Assembly: GCA_946002345.1 (NCBI GenBank)
Contig: CAMFZA010000002.1
Location: 1-23,218 of the forward strand
Source: an uncultured Phascolarctobacterium sp.
GTDB taxonomy: Bacteria > Bacillota > Negativicutes > Acidaminococcales > Acidaminococcaceae
Length of the DNA: 23,218 nucleotides
Direction: 5' to 3'
The notes below the pieces were generated by a model that saw only the letters and a list, made by a program, of their open reading frames with translations, was not told the DNA's origin and ran no database searches. This document shows, piece by piece, positions 12,001 to 17,328 of the stretch. A program made the position numbers and the translations under genes. Numbering within the stretch: position 1 is the first letter of the stretch; each line of letters begins with the position of its first letter.

Positions 12001-15000
12001 TGCATCTGCGGGATCACTATAAACATAATCCCCATCCACGTTAACGACAAAGCTCTTACCTGTAATTGAGGTATAACTACCCGTCTCCACCTGAATGCCA
12101 TTATTTTGAGTGGAGTTGATTGTATCAATATATTGATTTTGGAATTCATCAGTTTCTAATTTGCCATCCCGTGCTTCATTGGCAAAGCTGGAGGCATAAA
12201 TCTGGTCATTGCTGGACTGGGCCTGCACCTGGTTGTCCACCATATTCACAGCAATAGCCACATCGCCCATCAGATATCCATCGTTCATGAGCACACCGAC
12301 GGAGGTAGCAGTGCCCACCTGCACCAAATTGCTTACTGCAAGGTTATTAACAATGCCTGCCAAAGCAGTATTGCTACCGATAGTATTACCCTCCATGCGA
12401 GCGAGAATACTATTATCCACATCGTTGATAGAAATCGCTGCGCCCGCGGCTGCGCTTCCCTTGGCCAATTCAAAGGCTACGCCACCGCCCACCTGTACAT
12501 CCTTGTCGTAGGCAATGTTATTCACATTCAGAGCACCCTCGCTCATATTGTTGCCGCTCATAACAGCGTGCACAGCACTATCAACATAATTTGCTGAGCC
12601 GGAGCCACCCAAATTAATGGAGGTACCGCTGCCCCGTTGGCCCATTTCTACGCCCACGGACAAGCCCAAGGCAACCTGGGCGCCACTATTTTGCGCCATG
12701 GTAGTCAAATTATCGCCATTGGTAATAATGGCATTTTTAAGGCTACTTTCAGTCGTCTTGTACAAATCGTTGACGGCAATCGCACCGCTCAAGGAGGCTT
12801 GGAATTTGCTCGTATCGGCAACACCGATTTTGCTAATAGCTGCAGCGCCACTATAGGAGCCAATATAGGAGCTATCCTCTGCCATCACGCTAACGCCCGT
12901 GGTCATATCACTGCCACCGTTAGGTCTGGTCAGAGAAATATTTACATTATCCAGCGTGGCCTTGGTTTCATCAGCCACATAATTCCAAGACACACTGCCC
13001 GCAGCATCAACCTTAATGGTGCTATCCTTTTTGGTAGAGGCGGCAGGAGTATTGCCAGCTGTCTGTCCCGGGGGAGTCGTGCTGCCACCGGCCTCTTCCT
13101 GTCCTGCAGTTAAAACATTCTGCTGCGTTCCATTATTGGTATTTTCATTATTATTGTTGTTATTGGTGCTGTTGCTTGTAGTACCAGCCTGCAGCTCTTG
13201 ATTTTCAACGCCCTCCTGGCCCTGGCCACCCTGAGTATTAAACTGGGTGCCACCGGCATCCTTATTCTTATTAGGAGTTTCAGTAGCGCTCATGCTACCA
13301 GCGACTGTGAAGGTATTAATCACGCCATCGGTATGGGCATTAACATTCACGCTATTAGCGCTAATGCTGCCCTTGCCAGCCGTATCATTTGCTTCCAAAT
13401 TCTGCATTTGTGCCAAGGTCTTGATATCATAATCCGTGATACCCATGGCCACGCCCACGGCAGAGCCGTTGGAATAGCCCACATCACCGGTTAGATTTAC
13501 AATAACCGCATTATTGTCGGCACTGATATTAACTGCACCATTAGATATAATGCCTTCAGTTGTTGATTCCTTACCTGTTTCATCCTTGGTAGTAATAGTT
13601 CCCCAGGTTTTTTGTGCCGCTAAGGTAACATCATCATCCACGAAAGCTTTAGCATAGGAATTACCACCCATGTAATTACCCATGCCAGTGATACCCAGGG
13701 AGCTGGTTTTAGCACCACCCATGACAAGGCCTATATTGACAACATCATTATCAGTAGCAATACTAATATCTCCAGCGCTAATATTAACACCCTTGTTTAC
13801 AGTAACCTCGCTAGTATTGTAGGCTGTTTGCACATTCAAGCTGCCGCCAATACCGGTTGCGCCAGCATTAGTATTGAATAAGTCCGGAATAAAGGACCAT
13901 TTGCCAATCAAATTGGCATTTTGCTCAATGACCTTAGCATTAAGCTTGGCATCATTTTCGTTGCCGCCCACAATACTTCTGTTGGCTCCAATATTAACCT
14001 TGGCATTATTATCTAAATACTGCACGCCAATAGCGGCAGTAGCCACCCTTGCTGCATCAGGCCCCTTCACCTTGTCAGTAGAAGCCGAAACGTACATATT
14101 AGCATAATTGGCCGCATTACACAGTGCTTCCAAGGCAGACTTTAACTTATCCGTACCCGTAAATTGGGTTAAAATGTCAATAGCAGCCTTAGATTTAATT
14201 AAAAACTGTGAGCTTTTGGCAAAAGTCTTCTCAGGATCGTTAGCACGCATAACCAAAATATCAGCAATAATGTTCTCTAAATCACCAACCTTTTCTGTAA
14301 TGCCATCTCCACTCCAATTTGCCCAATGGTCCAAAAATGCAGCCCATCCACTTTCTACATCGTCTATAAGCTTATTCACTCTGTTATAGGAATTATCAAC
14401 TGTCGCCGCAATTTCTACATTGCCCTTAGCTCCCTTAAGCTTACCCTTATCCGTGCTACTAGCCTCGGCAATATTGACCTCAGCCGTATTTTCCATAACC
14501 TCCACAGCAATAGCTGAAGAAACAGCATTATCCTCAGGCTTGCCCATATTGGCGAAAAGGTTCTTAGTCGTGATAATGCTATCGCCTACAGAGGTGCTTG
14601 CTAAAATACTCAAATCCTTTGCGGAACCAATATTTACATCTTTAGCCACATTAGTAATAGCCTTATTATCCGTAACAGCTACGGCAAGGCTAACGCCTAT
14701 ATTAAAGTTAGTGTCCCACTCTTGTTGCTGAACCTGGCCATTGGTATCTTTGGCTTCGTCGACCTTAGGAGATTTCTTAAACAGGGGAATCATGTCCATT
14801 ACACTTTGGACTCCCCCTCTAGTAACGGGCAAATTGATTAACCAATCCGTGCCACTGGGCTCTACACCAATGGAGGAGTCCGTTGTCATGGAAAGGCTAT
14901 TCAAAAGGTTTTGTGAGTCTAGCTTTACCATACCACCCTGCAAGGAAGTGTTTGCGTTAACATTGGCATTTCCATTACTTACGCCCACATTGATGGCGGT

Positions 15001-17085
15001 AGCCAACGAGGTTTCGTTCTTTTCGGCAATTACAGCATTGCTATTAAGGGTATTTACGCTGGCAGCAGTAGCGACCAAGCCCCCTGTAGCAGTAATTTTA
15101 GCTGTGTCGCTGGCTGTAGTATCCTTAGAGCCCAAATTAATTACCGCATCCGTATCCTGTACATTGATTACTATGGATGCTGCGTAAAAAGGAGCACCTG
15201 AGCCAGCTGCCGGTTTGTCACTACCGCCACTATTGTTTTCGCCATTATTTTCGGTGTTAGTATCATTAGCGGCGTTTAAGGACGTAAGCAAGGTAGTATT
15301 CGTATTATTGTTGTTTTCGGAGCCACCATTGTTAGTAGCATTGCCGTTATTACTACCACTGCCCCCACCGTCAGGTACTACGGCCTTGGGAAACTTTAGG
15401 ACTATGCCACCGATACTAGTATTAACAGCCTTGGAGGTTACAACCACATTACCAGCGGTGGCAACATTGCCATTAGAGCCCACGGTACCTGCATGCACCT
15501 CACCAAACAAGTCAATTTGAGCATTGCTAGCCGTATCCACGTAAAGAAAACCACCGCCAAAATGGTCCAAGGGGTTTTCAGTTCCTGCCATTAAGGTCGG
15601 CTGGATAGTAATAACCTCTTTATTGGTTGCTGTGCTAGTAGCAGTAATATTAGTATCTAAAACAGAGTTAATCTTAGAGCTTGCCCCCTGAGTAATCGTA
15701 GCCTTAGCATCTGCATAAGCAAAGGGCATATATATTTGTTTTAAAACATTGTTAAAAGTTGCAACACCGGAAGCCTTATCACCTAAAACCTTTAGGCTTA
15801 ACAATTTTTCCGTCAAAGCATTGGCTAAATTATCGTTTATAATGGTATCTACTGTCGTTTCACCAGTTGCATCATTGATGGTATAGGTTAATATCTTATC
15901 ACCAGCGGCAAAAATACTCTGGTCGTTATGACCTTCATAAGTGGAGCTGGCAGTGGCATTAATGTTCACATTAGCACCACTGATATCGCCATCTATATTT
16001 ACATTGGCCCTAGTAAAGGCCATAATATCCCAAACCTCTACCAAGGAGTTGTCATTTACTCTAGTAGCAGTGGCACTGACATTAACATCACCCATAGCGT
16101 CAATCTTAGTATCTTCGCCAATATCAACAGTTGCCTCCACCGTATTGGTAATGGTATCCACTCCCCAGAGCTCGGTATTTGCATTTCTACTAGTAGAGCT
16201 GGCTGTCAGCGCCACATTACCGGTACCGGTAGCACCGTTCACATCAGCTACTTCTCCGCTCTTATCAACAATGGATAATATCTTACCTTTTTCATCCTTA
16301 ACCAAAGAAAGCCTGTCAGTAGTATTCACAGTAGCATTTTCAAAAGCTTCAGTATTAACCACATTGTTGAATACTACACCTGTTTGCAGCAGAGCTGCGC
16401 CACTGCTCCCCTTTTCTAGAGCAATACGGGCAGCACGCAAATCAATACCGGTCATAGCATTGATTTGACCGGTAATTTCTATTTTAGAATCGCCCTCCAG
16501 TTTCCAGCTGTTAACCGCCACGGCATCGGCGGCATCGCTAGCATTACTAAAAGTTTTATCCGTACCAATCACGGTCAGCGCACCAGCGTTAATCACACCC
16601 CCGGAGCCCACACCCATCCCCTTAGGGCTCAAAAAGTATAAATTACCACCAATTTTGTTGTTACGTATAGCATTTACAGTACCGCTAATACTAATCTGGT
16701 TTTCCACAGTATTCACCAAAGTGTTGAGAGCAGTTGTATCATTTTGTTTTTGGAAATATAAATTAGCAATTTGACCAGCACCAACGTCAAAATACTTAAA
16801 ACGGTTTAAGCCCGTAGTTCCACTAGCCTGTTCTGCAAAGATCTCAGCAGTATTCGTTTGGCCATTTTGCAGGTAGCTTTTGGGCACACCGGTAGCGCCA
16901 TCCACGCGCACAATGCCATTACCGGCTGCTAAAGCTTCTCCTCCCAGCCAAGGCGTCATGGCAAAGCCCACCGCCAGCACGCTGCGCAATAGCTTCATGC
17001 TGGTGGCAATGCCTCCTTTTTCATTTAATAAATTTTGATCTTGTTTTTTCATTCCGTAGCGCAAGGCTTTTCTTTTGGTGCTCAT
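1..17085 (-). CDS. Giant LktA-family filamentous adhesin (partial, C-terminus beyond left edge)
   Basis: An open frame of 5695 codons starts at ATG 17083-17085 and reaches base 1 with no stop, so the protein is truncated only by the window edge. In order I see an extended signal peptide (residues 1-53), a secretion-type N-terminal domain with an FxxPxG motif (F151 to G156) followed by a Gly-rich turn, two Asn/Gly/Ser-rich linkers (about 568-633 and 1267-1354), and long stretches of Asn/Thr/Ala/Gly/Val beta-helix repeats. Several charged or Tyr-rich inserts interrupt these, and ~20-residue rungs fill the last ~700 residues. Cysteines are very rare. This layout is that of leukotoxin LktA-family filamentous adhesins, which are large surface or secreted beta-helical proteins of Fusobacteria and Negativicutes. 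It should be exported by Sec and then across the outer membrane, but no TpsB-type partner lies in the window. A role in attachment is inferred. Toxin activity cannot be claimed. Confidence 0.93.
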   Translation of the reverse strand, partial: MSTKRKALRYGMKKQDQNLLNEKGGIATSMKLLRSVLAVGFAMTPWLGGEALAAGNGIVRVDGATGVPKSYLQNGQTNTAEIFAEQASGTTGLNRFKYFDVGAGQIANLYFQKQNDTTALNTLVNTVENQISISGTVNAIRNNKIGGNLYFLSPKGMGVGSGGVINAGALTVIGTDKTFSNASDAADAVAVNSWKLEGDSKIEITGQINAMTGIDLRAARIALEKGSSGAALLQTGVVFNNVVNTEAFENATVNTTDRLSLVKDEKGKILSIVDKSGEVADVNGATGTGNVALTASSTSRNANTELWGVDTITNTVEATVDIGEDTKIDAMGDVNVSATATRVNDNSLVEVWDIMAFTRANVNIDGDISGANVNINATASSTYEGHNDQSIFAAGDKILTYTINDATGETTVDTIINDNLANALTEKLLSLKVLGDKASGVATFNNVLKQIYMPFAYADAKATITQGASSKINSVLDTNITATSTATNKEVITIQPTLMAGTENPLDHFGGGFLYVDTASNAQIDLFGEVHAGTVGSNGNVATAGNVVVTSKAVNTSIGGIVLKFPKAVVPDGGGSGSNNGNATNNGGSENNNNTNTTLLTSLNAANDTNTENNGENNSGGSDKPAAGSGAPFYAASIVINVQDTDAVINLGSKDTTASDTAKITATGGLVATAASVNTLNSNAVIAEKNETSLATAINVGVSNGNANVNANTSLQGGMVKLDSQNLLNSLSMTTDSSIGVEPSGTDWLINLPVTRGGVQSVMDMIPLFKKSPKVDEAKDTNGQVQQQEWDTNFNIGVSLAVAVTDNKAITNVAKDVNIGSAKDLSILASTSVGDSIITTKNLFANMGKPEDNAVSSAIAVEVMENTAEVNIAEASSTDKGKLKGAKGNVEIAATVDNSYNRVNKLIDDVESGWAAFLDHWANWSGDGITEKVGDLENIIADILVMRANDPEKTFAKSSQFLIKSKAAIDILTQFTGTDKLKSALEALCNAANYANMYVSASTDKVKGPDAARVATAAIGVQYLDNNAKVNIGANRSIVGGNENDAKLNAKVIEQNANLIGKWSFIPDLFNTNAGATGIGGSLNVQTAYNTSEVTVNKGVNISAGDISIATDNDVVNIGLVMGGAKTSSLGITGMGNYMGGNSYAKAFVDDDVTLAAQKTWGTITTKDETGKESTTEGIISNGAVNISADNNAVIVNLTGDVGYSNGSAVGVAMGITDYDIKTLAQMQNLEANDTAGKGSISANSVNVNAHTDGVINTFTVAGSMSATETPNKNKDAGGTQFNTQGGQGQEGVENQELQAGTTSNSTNNNNNNENTNNGTQQNVLTAGQEEAGGSTTPPGQTAGNTPAASTKKDSTIKVDAAGSVSWNYVADETKATLDNVNISLTRPNGGSDMTTGVSVMAEDSSYIGSYSGAAAISKIGVADTSKFQASLSGAIAVNDLYKTTESSLKNAIITNGDNLTTMAQNSGAQVALGLSVGVEMGQRGSGTSINLGGSGSANYVDSAVHAVMSGNNMSEGALNVNNIAYDKDVQVGGGVAFELAKGSAAAGAAISINDVDNSILARMEGNTIGSNTALAGIVNNLAVSNLVQVGTATSVGVLMNDGYLMGDVAIAVNMVDNQVQAQSSNDQIYASSFANEARDGKLETDEFQNQYIDTINSTQNNGIQVETGSYTSITGKSFVVNVDGDYVYSDPADASYGEVVPVEDRPTSLSISENQGKYYVLDKNGEKQYLEVHGDDFVYEDNGAAANLFDKNNKVTYDEETGIWKDSTGRVIIANPNRYYTYSGSATPVDVTASVDAAIVDVNVNNAMANANGTTGVDFAVNKNDDGSVNADQHYTSQNVGINSSSNVIVGSAIGVAVKAGGNQSSFGAAVATNVNDVNNSFDASVTGSTVKVSGTDGVSVKAESKTVMVALAAGAAATLNEGTVTVDVAGSGVANTIDNDTIAKVENSTITAPKFDVNANTNSTLVSTAGQLSATVSNVYGGAAGLTWAQNSFDNTTGAYVRGISLSGYNNGSTALAVNAYNNSDMYTIGAGVSGGWSNGALVGAYAANYGNNNTEAVVEKYTSNSDTINNTLTNATSVAVKAEDDSDIVTVAGSLGFAGSTSAAVTVGGAVANTNIGASDNKQSVRAALNDATITMSGSTDASDAASVSVQALNDANVVNLALGGGVAISTSLVGVSAEGSVSVADVHSDTLATMNNVNLTAGSKNVKALAKTDGDIVSSADALNAVWGSTAAVGAGATVSVLNSDVDTKANVNGGTWSIKSAQIEAVGINSIYDIAMGFNVGGSTVVAVNGQANVAVNTLGNDVEALVHNANITAAGDVSVKADSDETLHNYAGILTGAGSASASMGIGATVVVNTINGNTRAVVQNGTLHADDVLVQAHNERRVNSSQTGIGVAGSAEGAGAVIGSVAVHDVEGEVKAWVDDVDGSLHSLTIDADRETEIDTYNNGFALSGAIASGSVGAGVAVLHDKSYTLAALNNAIFTRTGDKSTSKVEVKANNRNDVHTEVSTNTLAASLGAAVGVAVEVVNIDAQVGTLVSNSTLGSNSTGFANFAAKANNNLINTFQNVTDAASTIGALAVGVGVLNINSQTTTTVDNSDAYADNVQVQAEETRNVNTVLAGATIGAGAIGVNLMYTNIGGQLQDAYTYNCGTSASTDEAGTTTKVDNLQKTYYTTNPEGGELPLSADVQELTNQALVRTKADVANLENQQLVASGSKDKDILQSINKGSGTSKVEAKVTGGSELRAAQNLDVKARANNNVTGGVYQGTVAVVNVGVIANHIDVQEHQLVNVAGSTLLGNKVNISSDVLGSVSSTMGMGVAGALGYTDVVSDINHSGNNTINVSGSSITATEQISTASEDALQIKAGNSVVIDNKAVPVSAQAVSMGRTVVKGNDAVAVNVNLGNTNNTNANNSFVAKGITVSAQNTPQVKNYIPANVNLGFVTGHGTIVESSFGGSVGVSVTDSNSFTTQDLAITGQVGELIDHNQVEENRKYTSYADNLAVNVAIEDISVNKVTAANNATINMNVGAISLIKDANATTAPDVAINALNYATAKAKVQAVDVSGFFVTGTNFAYTTDSSSINLSVNGGSTDGLQAHNLTVQAQKNTEVYTNADGANSGLLALSPVAAEVTHSSSSTTTVTVQGKLQAAGALNVQANSNDSVNLKADALTITGFGEGDASVQSAISNTTTINVDHADITSGGNINIIANNDISLNKGESKYNNTATSTNRDDNNEYSEMLWGQGYGLGAVGNSDITNSVTSSAQVLLKNTEIESTGGSIAIAGYTNEDLLVNGYVFSVGIVGNASVTNVNNTISNNEAVELDGSSITTKSPRNAITLSAADALKLFTYALTETPAGVAGGSDADLMNNITRTNAISLKEAYNTNNTNDTKKTLYSTQDINLYAGKKLDGTVAMFDLDAEAMNYNGDIIPVVLMPTVENIVNQNNSVTIAANSSSNSVRHTNIYADAGQELTRVVAARDTGYGGTSNGGYVTEADGDEKYEKTSNNKVDINGTVTAGSGNVIHITIGDPGDIAIFDAKDRAALTGKTALDETGLKGHISIEADPITGITLDSITLGRADYSVILANRYNEVMKLMNEYAKDGTNSAAYLGYKAEADRLMQEMLAYGSVYQDTNGQYHMTANNYVDYVELPQLVASGGNINIQTDTVRSSSGTGSMQANGSADINIVNNTNLLLKLDQITVDSDGGKIIYNNQVVTSDSDTTASFNEKLTALNQNGTKASFAQIDAKAGAGSSIAVLGNYAGTSLNYKYLDGNTWVTGQYKPMADIWVEGDILNQSGAVSITSAHNNIRIAAENPQDSVAVLGTTVALTAGGSISQNYTAGIVNVGGIVKDAYKDEYQQMITSKTDVTVSNAMETAPSPNSKATGSYIAGGSIYINATDININGVIQSGYGDYYLDLTSGNNDYTAVNNAIAQIKQSYTELGSPVLSDDAVKGVDSYKVVDGGAYWDSSSACYKYKLNAYYNPSTDKIIVEDVDAGGGKVYLTGRIVNTGYGKIVCLDGASNITITNSTQHRLQVGDLLTHDVEGIISITDAAAYMVKQNGKDTSVTLVTTIKNGSTQVQYLDSNGQYITPDAGSQINRVQESTSIYNDYTYAPKTGLRYTWTSGKESTQYKRYEEKQVDGAWGLWSRDDLNTSEVLKEWSEDKTPIETGTNTNADRLSGAVIKDSNNNGSTIMDYTHTETTEHVYTVDSDTVDHSGVFGCHENHHVIWTETWGELETYYADVKADRDIGISLVGNDANTAKIAIESPFGVDITGNIGNTQVYKNEGAGTEKGLILIKAGLSSIEQNGGNLYGSAVELRANQGIKDINIVAGDNVALLLMNMGVDYLADANITVNSAVGAKGNLALATTENLGGYAWRNLEIINNSSVGDIMNIIGNDVSAARIDLTTLNGSVYGDGGEGSDFAVKVKPTPLNNEDSLSASLNVTAYGDINIKQTNGDLRLGRVYSKTGDVTLKATTGSLVDALPTEVSNKGTAEERIARWKNLAMVGGDGSNATLLTIKNRLVASANAKNEGALYSYEQYDPNALLYTVAEGIVNPSGENLTKTSSKDPNVIGHNITLIAGDSIGYNSGKTKEFQLNGILKKTNGAYETGALDNLQALSNADITNVSIETDAQGNTIALVQDKQAVGIQQITSLNNPTNGKLTVTASGGDSKGHILLEGRTEVGNDSFLGLDNKGNFVDIYVDSISSSTGEVNLTSLGSIYNNGSSKANIQGKSLYITAVGALGTASKMLTTDIFGTSKTADGLSSVAGGNIYLNQTSDNNLLLRNISSSANAVQGNIYIGANKSILMGTNGTAEDYYLRADGLTLTIESRGGTIGAAVNDNSGVSHTDNDGVRIKNVDADDTASKVMLKAKDNVYVKGITSSSKGEAAQGVLNLEVDPVSGATLQNIGIVVDGNLHLLDALNSSSSASVYTTIDLLLDNNIEAINSKDIYLGSARDVTVAGTQQINGTNSVTVQAGNDVLLETGYLASKIVNLQADAGKIDENKGFVLYTPTLNATANGNILLDSDVNQLQQVNVANTSGSIAVGNGNMTNADLRIAITTPNAIVGGNLTVHNYAKGEANNIVLADKLKATGDISIINEEAHVGVGTNADISAQNITLQAVNHNVLVAGGKLTAADKVLLDGVNVTVSGGAVTAAQAELEADNGISLSGGSITADTSSMNAGAGITVSSGSIVTDATSMTAGAGISLDSGSVVTSTAVLTANQGAILEGGGFVLDATDLQAKATGAISLASQSNQLANVQVGNTNGDITVYNSNTSDDTLHIGLLNEGAKVKGSLTVYNFDEANGAANAIVLNKELAATGNISLINDEADVTVGEGASIEAQNITLQADKNTVAVSGGTIAATNTATLKGQSVSVSEGEITAASASLTAAKDIALNSGSIAANTATLTATNGAITEADGFALATPVLNTSAAGTTNLASKANQLEQVIITKAGGAVNIGSANSKNNNALQVNTAEKINGDLTVTNYDDKSGKNNAIVVPNVLQAAGSITLINEEAGITVDSNASLTGVNVTLDSTKVLTINGDLNATNDASLNSGESMSINGSVSADHDATLNAGAELTLAGGVDAGNAASLTAGGILSVAGSVNSTHGTTLQAFTITVNGAVDTVNGTTTLTSNGNLTLGGTGSVSGTAVNASAGQDFIQNAGSIAADNVALTAQRNVLLKGGSMLAKDSAEL
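240..2070 (-). repeat. Long-period modules R1-R3 at the left end of the adhesin
   Basis: Three related modules start with a G-F-[V/A]-L motif whose Gly codons end at 2070, 1392 and 828. The start-to-start spacing is therefore 678 and 564 bases. Each module repeats an N-Q-L anchor (1993-2001, 1315-1323, 751-759), then a G-[N/D/S]-L-T-V-x-N-[Y/F] strand, then an I-N-[E/D]-E-A motif (near 1783-1811, 1098-1128 and 540-570). The length difference comes from different numbers of ~20-residue rungs. The end of R3 is not well defined. Confidence 0.8.
1393..1692 (-). repeat. Tandem ~60-bp rungs inside module R1
   Basis: About five consecutive units of 60 bases (20 residues) are visible, with the shared form G-I-[S/T]-[L/V]-x-S-G-S-[I/V]-x-[T/A]-x-x-x-x-M-x-A-G-A. 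Two neighbouring units (around 1441-1560) share most bases, for example gcaccagcatt-like and tgctagatgtatc-like stretches. The period of 20 residues fits one turn of a right-handed beta-helix. Confidence 0.75.
4320..5400 (-). other. Large non-repetitive aromatic region of the adhesin with a Cys-His cluster
   Basis: Residues about 3896-4256 carry most of the aromatic and several of the rare Cys residues of the protein. They include a Y-L-D-S-N-G-Q-Y hairpin near 4813-4857 and a Tyr/Trp/Lys-rich segment near 4640-4790. Near 4384-4452 there is a His-rich cluster, C4220-H-E-N-H-H4225, followed by V-I-W-T-E-T-W. The composition suggests a folded domain on the beta-helix rather than more shaft. A metal site is possible but unproven. 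Confidence 0.55.
6121..6360 (-). other. Coiled/helical insert with Tyr hairpin in the adhesin
   Basis: Residues about 3576-3655 begin with a helix-like stretch (N-R-Y-N-E-V-M-K-L-M-N-E-Y, then A-D-R-L-M-Q-E-M-L) and end in a Y-Q-D-T-N-G-Q-Y hairpin. That hairpin matches the Y-x-D-x-N-G-x-Y elements seen elsewhere in the protein. It separates two blocks of FHA-like repeats. Confidence 0.5.
8890..9140 (-). other. Charged helical insert in the adhesin
   Basis: Residues about 2649-2733 are charged and probably helical (segments such as L-S-A-D-V-Q-E-L-T-N-Q-A-L and K-A-D-V-A-N-L-E-N-Q-Q). The insert includes a Tyr pair and sits close to one of the rare cysteines. The surrounding sequence returns to ordinary beta-helix repeat on both sides. 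No family is recognised. Confidence 0.5.
11722..12110 (-). other. Tyr/Asp-rich hairpin insert in the adhesin
   Basis: Residues about 1659-1788 are acidic and aromatic, unlike the flanking repeats. At least three related segments occur: one with G-D-Y-V-Y-S-D, one with Y-Y-V-L-D-K-N-G-E and F-V-Y-E-D-N, and one with Y-D-E-E-T-G-I-W-K-D. They look like short beta-hairpins built on a Y-x-D-x-x-G-x-Y/W pattern. The function is unknown, and exposure on the surface is inferred. Confidence 0.6.
13024..13287 (-). other. Asn/Gln/Gly/Thr-rich low-complexity linker 2 in the adhesin
   Basis: Residues about 1267-1354 form a second disordered segment, rich in Gln, Gly, Asn and Thr with a poly-Asn core (STNNNNNENTNN) and a Pro/Thr/Ser end. 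Like the first linker, it separates blocks of beta-helix repeats. Confidence 0.75.
14098..14394 (-). other. Helical insert in the adhesin beta-helix
   Basis: Residues about 898-996 differ sharply from the surrounding Asn/Thr/Val repeat. They are rich in Leu, Ile, Ala, Lys and Asp/Glu, contain three Trp close together (W916 region, GWAAFLDHWANW), and carry one of the protein's few Cys (A-L-C-N-A). The pattern suggests amphipathic helices forming a domain that projects from the helix shaft. I do not recognise a family. Confidence 0.6.
15187..15384 (-). other. Asn/Gly/Ser-rich low-complexity linker 1 in the adhesin
   Basis: Residues about 568-633 are dominated by Asn, Gly, Ser and Thr, with runs such as GGGSGSNNGN and NNNNTNTT. 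The linker separates two beta-helical blocks. It is probably disordered and flexible, and likely length-variable between strains (inference). Confidence 0.75.
16618..16635 (-). other. FxxPxG motif of the LktA-family secretion domain
   Basis: The residues here are F151-L-S-P-K-G156, followed by M-G-V-G-S-G-G-V-I-N-A-G. This is the FxxPxG hallmark that names the LktA-type filamentous adhesin family, and it corresponds to the conserved NPNG-type turn of two-partner-secretion domains. It lies about 100 residues after the predicted signal cleavage site, which is where such a motif is expected. Confidence 0.8.
16927..17085 (-). other. Extended N-terminal signal peptide of the adhesin
   Basis: Residues 1-30 are a long basic, polar extension (KRK at 4-6, KK at 13-14). 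They are followed by K31 and R34, a hydrophobic core at about residues 35-47 (SVLAVGFAMTPWL), and an AxA-like end, E-A-L-A at 50-53, suggesting cleavage after A53 or A54. Long N-regions of this kind are typical of very large exported adhesins. In-frame ATGs at M12 and M30 would give shorter signal peptides, but only M1 has a well-placed ribosome binding site. Confidence 0.8.
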
Positions 17086-17092
17086 GGTGTTG

Positions 17093-17098
17093 CTCCTT
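17093..17098 (-). promoter_or_regulatory. Ribosome binding site deciding the adhesin start
   Basis: AAGGAG lies 7 bases upstream of ATG 17083-17085. Neither of the downstream in-frame ATGs (M12, M30) has a comparable site, so M1 is taken as the start. Confidence 0.85.
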
Positions 17099-17192
17099 CG
17101 TTGTGCATACTGTCATAATATATTAGCTTATACTTTGGTTTTTATATTCTCTACAGCAAATCAGGGAATGCGAAATACAATCCTCCATTTTT

Positions 17193-17220
17193 ATTATATC
17201 TTTTTTTTTATATTAATCAA
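17193..17220 (-). promoter_or_regulatory. Probable sigma-A promoter of the adhesin gene
   Basis: On the minus strand, TTGATT (17215-17220) is followed by a 16-base A-rich spacer and a perfect TATAAT (17193-17198). Transcription would start near 17186, leaving an untranslated leader of about 100 bases. The promoter lies downstream of the regulator's terminator, so the adhesin is likely a separate transcription unit. Confidence 0.65.
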
Positions 17221-17293
17221 TAACTAAATTTTAAAATCCCCATCGAAATCCAATTTATTGTTTTGGGTGCACCTAGCCTTGCACAGTGCATAT

Positions 17294-17328
17294 AAAAAAG
17301 CAGGAACCCCTACATAGAGTTCCTGCTT
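17294..17328 (-). terminator. Rho-independent terminator of the Xre regulator gene
   Basis: A perfect 10-bp stem, AAGCAGGAAC (17298-17307) paired with GTTCCTGCTT (17319-17328), encloses an 11-base loop. On the minus strand it is followed by a T run (17294-17299). It begins 12 bases past the regulator's stop codon and points the right way to end that transcript. Confidence 0.88.

Larger units (their letters stand above)
8000..14700 (-). repeat. Degenerate beta-helix module array in the adhesin core
   Basis: This part of the protein is a long series of degenerate modules. Each reads roughly as a Gly/Ala-Val-rich strand pair (G-x-A-x-x-V-x-V-N), then an N/D-x-x-x-x-A-x-V-x-N-A turn, then I-x-A-G-x-V-x-V-x-A. 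Examples are GASVSVNTVN-like strands followed by endings such as G-D-V-S-V-K-A. The modules differ enough at the DNA level that recombination between neighbours would be limited. Boundaries are approximate, and the inserts listed separately interrupt the array. Confidence 0.7.

Noticed and set aside
17123..17188. A 21-residue minus-strand frame in the adhesin leader, with its ATG at about the predicted transcription start
   Set aside because: It would be leaderless, has no conserved feature, and a frame this short is expected by chance in AT-rich sequence.
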